Part shown: one piece after another, positions 58,067-64,000 of the stretch
How the letters are laid out: the number at the start of each line of letters is the position of its first letter
Numbering within the stretch: the first letter of the stretch is position 1
NCBI GenBank assembly: GCA_033065855.1
Contig: JAVXUO010001741.1
Coordinates: 372,001 to 436,000, forward strand
Origin: Escallonia rubra
Taxonomy: Eukaryota > Streptophyta > Magnoliopsida > Escalloniales > Escalloniaceae
Reading direction: 5' to 3'
Length of the DNA: 64,000 nucleotides
Translations under genes and position numbers: made by a program
Notes under the pieces: model-generated
Database searches by the model: none
What the model was told of the DNA's origin: nothing
What the model saw: the letters and a program-made list of their open reading frames with translations, nothing else

Positions 58067-60359
58067 ATGTCTGATTTCGTGTCGAGCTCCAACACCCCCA
58101 TAGATGCTAGTGATCCGTATCTAAGACGAAACTTTCAAACATTGGAGGAAGCTGGAGAATGTTTCCGAGCGTGTTCATTAAGGGTTGGATTTGGCATTAG
58201 AATAAAGACTTCAAGAACGAGCAACGTAACGAAAAAGATATGCTTTCGCTTATACGAGTGCCATAGGGGCAGAAACCCAGTGCAAAATGAGACACGCGTA
58301 GGCAACGAGGACAGTGATGACGAAATAGGATATTCGTGCAGAAGACAGGACTTCTTTGCGCGAACGAATTGCCAGGTCAAGATGTTCGTAAGCTATAAAG
58401 CCAAGCAAGATCATTGGCTTATTAGCAGCATGGAACTGGCACACAATCACCCGTTAGTAACCCCTTCTAAGGTGAGTCAGATGCATCAACACAAGAAGAT
58501 GGGTAAGGTCGCGATGAGCCTTATTCACACAATGAGCGATGCGCGGCTAAGACCTACCGACATGATTAATTTTCTTGTTGAACAGGCCGGGGGATTCAAA
58601 ATTTAAACTTTAACACGACAGACATTCATAACGCGGTCTGAACCCATAGACGAGCCGCATATGACCTCAATGATGCTCAAGCCACAATGAGCCTATTGAA
58701 GCGGATGCAGATGGAGGACCCGCAGTTTACCTTCGATTATAAACTTGACGACGAGCATCGAGTTAGCACAATTTTTTGGGTCGACGGTCGTTCGAGGCTT
58801 GCTTATAAGCATTTTGGGGATGTCGTGACTTTCGACACCACATACCGTACCAACAAGTACTCGATGCCGTTTGCCCCTTTCACGGGGGTCAATCATCATT
58901 ATCACTCCATCCTGTTCGGGTTCGCCTTGTTAAGGGACGAGAGCGAGAGTTCTTTTGAATGGTTGTTTAGGGCGTGGCTGGAAGCCATGAACTTCAAAGC
59001 ACCCAACGTAATCATCACCGATCAAGATTTGGCAATGAAGAAGGCTATTGCCACCGTCTTCCCAGATACTCGACACAACTTGTGCACTTGGCACATAAGC
59101 AACAAATACCCCGAACGTTTGCATCACGTGTACGCAAAGTTTCCAGACTTTAAACAGGATTTTGACACGTGCGTTAGCAAGTCGTTAACGATTGAGGAAT
59201 TTGAGCAGAGGTGGGAAAGCTTGTTGAGGATTACTCATTGCAAGACAACGGGTGGCTCCAGCACTTGTACGAGCTCAAAGAGCAATGGATTGGCGTTTAC
59301 ACGAGGAGGCATTTTTCTGCGGGCATGAAAACGACGGGCAGGAGTGAATCTATGAATGCCACGTTCGATAGTTACGTGGGTACAACTACCAATTTGAAGA
59401 GTTTCGTCACATCCGCACAGAAAGCGGTTGCGTCGTTGTTCGTGAAAGAAAGGGCTGCAGACTTTGCAACCACGTACAAACAGAGGAGAAGGTTGCTTGA
59501 GACCCCGCTGGAGCTGAACGGTGCCAAAGTCTATACGAAGGAGATCTTCTTGCTATACCAAGTAGAGCTGCAGAAATTGGGACGATACTGTATAAACAAG
59601 GTGGCAGAAAAGTCTACGCGTGAGTACAAGGTTTATTCGCTCGTGAATGACCTCGTTCCTGAGAAGCTGCGCAGAATGTATACGGTGAGCCACGACACAT
59701 TGACGGACTCGGTGACATGTGTTTGCAAGAAGTTTGAGTTCCATGGCATCCTGTGTAGACACATTCTGCGATTTTTCACCCAGAAGAATATCAGGACAAT
59801 CCCCGATAAATACGTCTTGCCACGGTGGACGAAAGGTGCTAACAGGTTGCACGGTACCATTGCCTTTCCGGAGCACCCGTATACTGACTTTGAAGAGTGC
59901 GGTACGTTGCGGTATAATCATCTGGTGACGATGTTCACCCGTTTGTCCGTAAAGGCTGCTGCTACAATGGTCGGTTATAAACATCTCCTCGAGGTAGCTC
60001 AGCAGCAAGAGCCCATCGTCGACCAGTTGGAAGCAGCTTCAGTCACCAATGCGGTTGACACCGAGCCTACGACGAGATCAGAAGATGACGAGCCGGGGGA
60101 GGAAGACGACAATGATATCCAGCCGCTGGATCCAATTATATCGCAAACGAAAGGCCGCAAGAGATCTACGCGGATGAAAAGCTCTATTGAAACGGCAACT
60201 CAACCTAAAAAGCTGCGAAGGTGTGCATTGTGCAACAAAATGACCGACCACGACAAGCGGAACCATTACAAGGCACTGGGGATAAGTTCAGGGGGTTTGC
60301 AAGACGGGGAAGAAGATGACGCCGAAGATGAGGACGAACAAGCTGCAGTGGACCTTTAA
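58067..60359 (+). pseudogene. FAR1/FHY3-related MULE transposase, broken by about three lesions
   Basis: Part 1 (58067-58606) is the N-terminal FAR1 DNA-binding domain (GFGIRIKTSRTSN, NCQVKMFVSYK, WLISSMELAHNHPL). Near 58600 the frame shifts, and a TGA lies near 58672. Part 2 (58687-59220) is the MULE transposase core: VTFDTTYRTNKYSMPFAPFT (first Asp), FGFALLRDES, FEWLFRAWLEAM, VIITDQDLAMKKAI (second Asp), HNLCTWHI. At about 59217 an apparent one-base deletion shifts the frame. Part 3 (to 60359) has LQDNGWLQHLYELKEQWIGV and SESMNATFDSYV, the SWIM zinc finger CVCKKFEFHGILCRH (C-x-C-x9-C-x-H), an acidic region, and a Cys/His cluster CALCNKMTDHDKRNH. The domain order is that of autonomous FAR1-type MULEs. 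Catalytic residues survive, but a single protein cannot be made; decay looks recent. Confidence 0.9.
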
Positions 60360-60497
60360 TTTTTTGTATAAGTTTGACATTTGTAATAATTTTTCGATAA
60401 TAATTTTTCGACCGAATACTGGAATTTTTTTTTTGATGGACCTATGAGAGGCCATGAAATCAAATCTAAAGTCTTTAGTTTTTTTTTTGTCAGCCCT

Positions 60498-60910
60498 GTC
60501 CGTTATACAATGTAGCGGACGGATATGCAGAGCCCTAATTTTAGTTCTTTTATGTCCACTATACAATGTAGCGGACGAATCGCAGAAAAACTTTTGGTCT
60601 TGTTTTATGTCCGCTATAAAATGTAGCGTACATCATCGGCGAAAAATTTTTGGTCTTATTTTATGTCCGCTATACAATGTGGCGGACGTCATCGCAGAAA
60701 AACTTTTGGTATTCTTTTATGTCCGCTATACAATGTGGCGGACGTCATCGCAGAAAAACTTTTGGTCTTCTTTTATGTCCGCTATACAATGTAGCGGACG
60801 TGATCGCTGAAAAATTTTTGGTATTCTTTTATGTCCGCTATACAATGTAGCGGACCTCATCGCAGAAATATTTTCGTATTCTTTTACGTCTGCTATACAA
60901 TGTAGCGGAT
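60498..60910. repeat. Eight-unit, 56-bp tandem array of 23-bp palindromes
   Basis: Palindromes GTCCGCTA-TACAATG-TAGCGGAC (with single-base variants) at 60498-60520, 60554-60576, 60609-60631, 60665-60687, 60721-60743, 60777-60799, 60833-60855 and 60888-60910. Start-to-start distances are 56, 55, 56, 56, 56, 56 and 55 bp. Spacers are also conserved (CATCGCAGAAAAACTTTTGG then TCTTTTAT). The array fills the gap between the transposase stop (60359) and the B3 gene. Open frames through it (60454-60810) are by-products of the repetition. Confidence 0.95.
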
Positions 60911-60924
60911 AACTCTATCCTATT

Positions 60925-60937
60925 ATATATATTAATC
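60925..60937 (+). promoter_or_regulatory. Putative TATA region of the B3 gene
   Basis: TATTATATATATT lies about 15 bases after the last palindrome and about 155 bases before the B3 ATG. The palindromic array would sit immediately upstream of this core promoter. Confidence 0.4.
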
Positions 60938-61090
60938 ATATCGGGCAATCAGTTGTTTATCAGTCCGCTGAGGGCACTCTCTCTGTCTCGAACATCTAAC
61001 CCAGGCCGACTGCCCCATCTACGGCGACCCACATCTCCGGTGACCCACAACTCCGGCGATACCACTGTCCTCCCCTCAACGCCGACCTCG

Positions 61091-61559
61091 ATGGCTTCTG
61101 GATCGGAGACCACCTACGATTTTATTGGCAACTTTCACCTGGCAGGCAAACACTTTTTCAAAGTCATGATGCCAAGGTTTGAGAATGAACTTGTAGTCCA
61201 TCCCTCTTTCTCTGTATTTTCGTGTGTTAAAAGTCTGATCTTTTGGTTAAAAACTAACCTATTTTTTGTATTGTGTTTGTTAGGACATACCGGAAGCCTT
61301 GACCAATCAATTTACAACAATTCATGACAGTGCAAGATTATATAGCCGCAAGGGGGCATGGCAGGTTGAAATCAAGCTGAAGCCCGGCCGACCCCAAAAA
61401 AAGCAATTCGCAGAGGGTTGGAACGTCTTCGTGCGCCAGCATGGCCTCGAACTCGGGGACTTTGTAGTGTTTGAACACCTTGGGTGGTGGGATTTTCAAG
61501 TTGTAATCTTTGATCGGAGCGCTTGTGAAAAAATTTCTTTCCCCCAATGTGAACCCTAA
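61091..61559 (+). CDS. Small B3-domain DNA-binding protein (REM-like), one intron, apparently intact
   Basis: Exons 61091-61192 and 61284-61559 with a 91-bp GT-AG phase-0 intron; 125 residues. Exon 1: MASGSETTYDFIGNFHLAGK then HFFKVMMPRFENEL. Exon 2 continues DIPEALTNQFTT, RLYSRKGAWQVEIKL, FAEGWNVFVRQHGLELGDFV, VFEHLGWWDFQVVIFDRSAC. This is the full B3 fold signature (FFKV...P..F...L.IP..F...; W.V.L; F..GW..F...H.L..GD...F......F.V.IFD). Splicing is required: without it the domain is split, and the sense of the protein improves exactly at the junction. It has no other domain, so it is shorter than most plant B3 factors. B3 domains bind short DNA sites; the neighbouring palindromes are obvious candidates, by inference. 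The ATG was chosen because an upstream in-frame Met (60953) is followed by low-quality Pro/Ser-rich sequence. Confidence 0.85.
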
Positions 61560-61724
61560 TTTATTATTAATAAAAGAATTTATGTTCTTGTTCATTATGT
61601 TTCCAAATTTAATTGTGCTTAATTGTGCTTAATTGTGCCGTTTGAGATTCCCTCTATATATTTAGATCGTTGATTGTGAATCGTACGTTATTTATTGTTT
61701 ATCGATATTGAGATTGTTGATTCT

Positions 61725-61834
61725 GTCGCCAAAACAAGTCTTCGGGCGCCAATTTATTAAAACAGCATTATGCTACAATGTCGCTAAAACAAGTCTTCGG
61801 GCGCCAATTTATTAAAACTGCATTACGCTACAAC
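61725..61834. repeat. 55-bp direct duplication
   Basis: GTCGCCAAAACAAGTCTTCG...GCTACAAT occurs at 61725 and, with a few changes, at 61780. The 55-bp length is close to the 56-bp period of the palindrome array. A degenerate half-palindrome (ACTATGTAGCGGAC, ending 61858) follows directly. Confidence 0.85.
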
Positions 61835-61858
61835 GTCTAGCTCTACTATGTAGCGGAC

Positions 61859-62161
61859 ATAAGGCCTCCGCTTAGGCCGGGGTTCAGGAAAGTCGGAACT
61901 AAGTGTCTAGTTCGTGCCAACCATTTTCTGGTCCAAGTTACAGACAATGATCTGCAGCACTATGACGTAAGATCCTCATCCGTGCACCTTTCTGCTTGTT
62001 CTATTCTGCGGGGTTGTCCGCTATACTATATAGCGGACAGCTGAGGATCTCACGTCATAGTGGTGCAGATCATTGTCTGCAACTTGGACTAGAAAATGGT
62101 TGGCACGGACGAGACACTTAGTTCTGACCTTCCCGAACACCGGCTTAAGCGGAGGCCTTAT
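61859..62161. repeat. 303-bp inverted-repeat hairpin (120-bp arms)
   Basis: Left arm 61859-61978 begins ATAAGGCCTCCGCTTAGGCC; right arm 62042-62161 is its reverse complement with 11 mismatches by my count (about 91% identity) and no gaps. The 63-bp loop contains a complete palindrome (62016-62038). It lies between two convergent genes (B3 ending 61559, the minus-strand gene ending 62183). No target duplication was seen. It could be a foldback MITE, a rearranged terminal repeat, or a source of double-stranded RNA. Confidence 0.9.
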
Positions 62162-62182
62162 AGCCTTAGAAGAACTCGATCT

Positions 62183-62581
62183 TCAGTCATCTTCATCTGA
62201 AAGTGGAGCATCGAAAACAGATCCTAGTTCGAATCTCATGTTCCAGTATACATGTGCTTCATTGTTGTTGCCATCTTCATGTGCATCACGTGCCATACGA
62301 CATAAGTTATGCCTACTTTGACGAACTCTCATTCTATTATTTTCTTCACGTATTCGATGCAGTGCCCTTTCAAGCTCCATGTGCGTAATTCGAGGCATGT
62401 TGATTGCCTTTTGTCGAGGTATGGGTATATTCATGCTCCGTGAATCAGCTACTAAGACCCCATATTCATTCATCCGATAAGACCATTCTGCACGTAATGT
62501 ATTAACATAGCTTGATGAGTAACGCAAACTTGGACGCAAAGAATAGTGAAATTCATCTTCGCCCGCCCAGTAACGACCCAT
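62183..62581 (-). CDS. Unrecognised 132-residue protein, intact member of a divergent related pair
   Basis: I do not recognise the family. ATG 62581 opens MGRYWAGEDEFHYSLRPSLR; the protein has YVNTLRAEWSYRMNEYG, INMPRITHMELERALHRIRE, ENNRMRVRQSRHNLCRMARD, and an acidic end SDEDD. The middle is basic and helix-prone (possible coiled coil). A TATA-like TATATATA on the minus strand (62684-62691) is about 105 bases upstream. The gene at 63000-63434, facing away, encodes a related protein, so similarity between the two supports real coding. Its end lies 22 bp from the hairpin at 61859-62161. It may be a transposon accessory gene; function unknown. Confidence 0.65.
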   Translation of the reverse strand: MGRYWAGEDEFHYSLRPSLRYSSSYVNTLRAEWSYRMNEYGVLVADSRSMNIPIPRQKAINMPRITHMELERALHRIREENNRMRVRQSRHNLCRMARDAHEDGNNNEAHVYWNMRFELGSVFDAPLSDEDD

Positions 62582-62699
62582 TGCTTCAAAAATATATCAT
62601 GGATTATATGACATTTCCAGAGTTGTTATGAAATTGGGAGTATATCACTCTATGCCCTTTGCCCTTCGTGCAATGCATGTACTTATATATACTTTGAAA

Positions 62700-62960
62700 C
62701 GGGACCACTTTATGAGATGCTACAGGTTCAACTTTATGAGATGTGACAAGCCTCTGCAATAGACTAGAGACTTGTCTTGTGTAAGAAGAGACTTGTCTTA
62801 TCACCAAAGACTTGTCAACTTTATGACACGTGCATGCTATTGTCTCCAACTATTGTCATCTTCAATGTCCAGAGACTTGTCTTGTCACCAGAGATGGGCA
62901 GACTATTGTGTAGCTATCACACCAATATATTGTGTATGTGTGTGTGGGCTTATTTATATA
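62700..62960. promoter_or_regulatory. Divergent intergenic region with AGACTTGTC repeats
   Basis: Four copies of AGACTTGTC at 62768-62776, 62789-62797, 62808-62816 and 62873-62881, several followed by TTRTCACCA, plus two copies of ACTTTATGAGATG (about 62707-62719 and 62731-62743). TATA-like sites face outward on both sides (minus 62684-62691, plus about 62954-62961). It could serve as a shared bidirectional promoter for the two related genes. Confidence 0.5.
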
Positions 62961-62999
62961 TGTTAGCCATGCTCATCGCATTAGAACCGCCTAAGTTAA

Positions 63000-63434
63000 A
63001 TGGCAGGAGTTCCTGGGAGTTCTAGTCTGCGGGGACGTGAGACTGTGTGGTTGTTGTGTGAAAGGAACGACGACTACAAAGAAGTGAAGTACACGGACCC
63101 GAGAGAGTATTATTGCGGTTTACGGAGAGAATGAGCATATCGAGTTGAGGAATCAGAAGCACTACACCAAGATCTCACCACGCTGAGGGCACCTGTGCCG
63201 CAACATCGTTCACTTAATATGTCGAGGTGTAATGTTAAGCAGTGTAAGAAAGCTTTGCGCCGAATTCGTATGGAGAATAACCGGATGTTGCTGCGTAGAA
63301 AACGATTTTACATGCTTCAACTTGTAGAAGAAATGGCCGAGGCTAGTGGGAGGCAACTCAAATCAAACGAGAGAAACAACATTTTAACCAATGATCAGTA
63401 CTTATCTGATGAGTATATGTCAAATGAAGAGTGA
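63000..63434 (+). pseudogene. Second member of the unrecognised pair, one stop codon
   Basis: From ATG 63000 (MAGVPGSSSLRGRETVWLLC) the frame runs to EYYCGLRRE, meets TGA at about 63132, and continues in the same frame to 63434 (KQCKKALRRIRMENNRMLLR then ending SDEYMSNEE). Alignment with the 62581-62183 protein: YVNTLRAEWSYRMNE versus YCGLRRE-stop-AYRVEE, then INMPR versus LNMSR, ALHRIREENNRM versus ALRRIRMENNRM, and acidic ends. The stop falls where the partner has Trp, so TGG to TGA is the simplest change. An internal ATG at 63195 could still give a 79-residue C-terminal protein. Confidence 0.6.
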
Positions 63435-63562
63435 TATATATATCTCTTCCTACTGCATTGTTAGGATTTCATTCCAACTGACACTTATCCACATGTCATT
63501 CTAATTAGCGAATCCCGTCTTTTGAAGCATGTAAAATGTTGGGAATTTATGTTTCTAACTAC

Positions 63563-63678
63563 ATCCGCCATACTATAATTGGGACCTTCCAAACCTTGGT
63601 TTTTCTTTTGTCCTATGCATGTCCGCTATATAGTAAAGCGCACATTAGACCAAAGAGTCCCCCAACTATATAGCGGAC
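63563..63678. repeat. Degenerate palindromes at the right of the island
   Basis: Relics at about 63563-63585 (ATCCGCCATACTATAATTGG), 63621-63643 (GTCCGCTATATAGTAAAGCG...) and a right half at 63656-63678 (CAACTATATAGCGGAC). They are less perfect than those in the central array. Confidence 0.65.
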
Positions 63679-63710
63679 AGTCAAGCAGAAGGAAGAGTCC
63701 CCTAAGTAAC

Positions 63711-64000
63711 GTGCCTAATGTGCAATGAGCAAAAAAAAAGTGACAAAAAAAATTTACAACATATTTCGCTAGCTATGAATTTGGCGCTAAAATGTGCGCG
63801 AATAGGCCCTTCATAGGAAAATCAAAAAAATAAGTTGTCTCGTTTTTCGCCGAAATTCATAGAAATGAGTTTATATAGCGTGCCTAAGGTGCAATGAGCA
63901 AAATAAAGTGACAAAAAAAATTCCAATATTTTTCGCAAGCTATGAATTTGGCGCTAAAGTGTGCGCGAATAGGCTTTTCCTAGGAAAACCAAAAAAATAA
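63711..64000. repeat. 169-bp tandem repeat running off the window
   Basis: GTGCCTAATGTGCAATGAGC (63711) recurs as GTGCCTAAGGTGCAATGAGC (63880). Both units contain GCTATGAATTTGGCGCTAAA and GTGCGCGAATAGGC. The second unit is cut by the window end. Subterminal tandem repeats of this sort are common in Mutator-like elements; whether these are subterminal cannot be seen. Confidence 0.85.

Larger units (their letters stand above)
57119..64000 (+). mobile_element. Mutator-like (FAR1-type MULE) island carrying accessory genes; right end outside window
   Basis: A block united by recurring 23-bp palindromes (GTCCGCTA-N7-TAGCGGAC and variants) at its left side (57213-57470), centre (60498-60910, 61835-61858, 62016-62038) and right side (about 63563-63678). 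It contains a FAR1-type MULE transposase gene (58067-60359), a B3-domain gene (61091-61559), a hairpin (61859-62161) and two divergent related genes (62581-62183 and 63000-63434). Tandem 169-bp repeats run off the right edge. I found no long terminal inverted repeat between the left edge and the visible right part, so the limits are provisional and co-membership in one transposon is inferred. Confidence 0.6.

Noticed and set aside
60454..60850. 118-residue repeat protein (YNVADVIAEK-type units)
   Set aside because: It is translation of the palindrome array; frames change because the period is not a multiple of three.
60498..60910. CRISPR-like array (regular 23-bp palindromic repeats with about 33-bp spacers)
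   Set aside because: The spacers are conserved instead of unique, there are no cas genes, and the setting is a plant MULE.
1..64000. tRNA or rRNA genes
   Set aside because: I saw no convincing A/B box cloverleaf or rRNA sequence by eye; the only tRNA-related match is the retrotransposon primer site. A covariance-model search would be needed to exclude them.

Overview
This is nuclear DNA from a flowering plant, probably a eudicot. The evidence is GT-AG split genes for plant-type proteins (a VAN3-binding/FORKED-like protein and a chloroplast-targeted two-domain glyoxalase I), plant-type LINEs, Ty3/gypsy-like LTRs with an initiator-Met tRNA primer site, a Helitron, a hAT-like element and MITEs, and a FAR1/MULE transposase. 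I cannot name the species. Everything here was read by eye; no alignment, profile search or folding program was run.

Layout. 1-3.1 kb: a very decayed LINE on the minus strand. 3.5-5.9 kb: a solo LTR (copy A) of a GC-rich LTR family with a 5-bp target duplication (TSD). 6.4-6.95 kb: a LINE 3' fragment. 8.4-13.8 kb: a seven-exon VAN3-binding/FORKED-like gene (+), whose 3.2-kb second intron holds a hAT-like element and Helitron-like remains. 14.0-22.3 kb: a complete nine-exon glyoxalase I gene (-), tail to tail with the previous gene; a MITE nested in another MITE sits in its 4.2-kb last intron. 22.6-26.8 kb: AT-rich Helitron-like element with a clear 3' hairpin and CTAG end. 26.9-33.35 kb: a near full-length but inactivated LINE (-) with a 17-bp TSD. 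33.4-38.9 kb: unassigned and LTR-derived sequence.

38.9-56.9 kb is a retrotransposon nest. LTR copy B was split, inside its own promoter region, by a gypsy-like complex (41021-54569, TSD GTCAG). That complex has a 5' LTR, primer-binding site, 2.6-kb non-coding internal region, polypurine tract, a 3' LTR and a further LTR copy. The 3' LTR was itself split by inverted LTR copy C (46664-48768, TSD ATGAG). LTRs A, B and C share termini, a G-box/TATA promoter and a palindrome, but each has a different internal tandem array (about 185, 123 and 169 bp).

57.1-64.0 kb is the most unusual part: a Mutator-like (FAR1-type) transposon island. It has a transposase gene broken by about three lesions, an apparently intact small B3-domain gene with one intron, two divergent copies of a small unrecognised protein gene (one intact, one with a stop), a 303-bp inverted-repeat hairpin, and many copies of a 23-bp palindrome (GTCCGCTA-N7-TAGCGGAC). 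Eight of these palindromes form a 56-bp-period array between the transposase and the B3 gene. The arrangement recalls MULEs that carry accessory DNA-binding proteins acting on repeats in their own DNA, but that role is inferred. The right end of the island lies outside the window.
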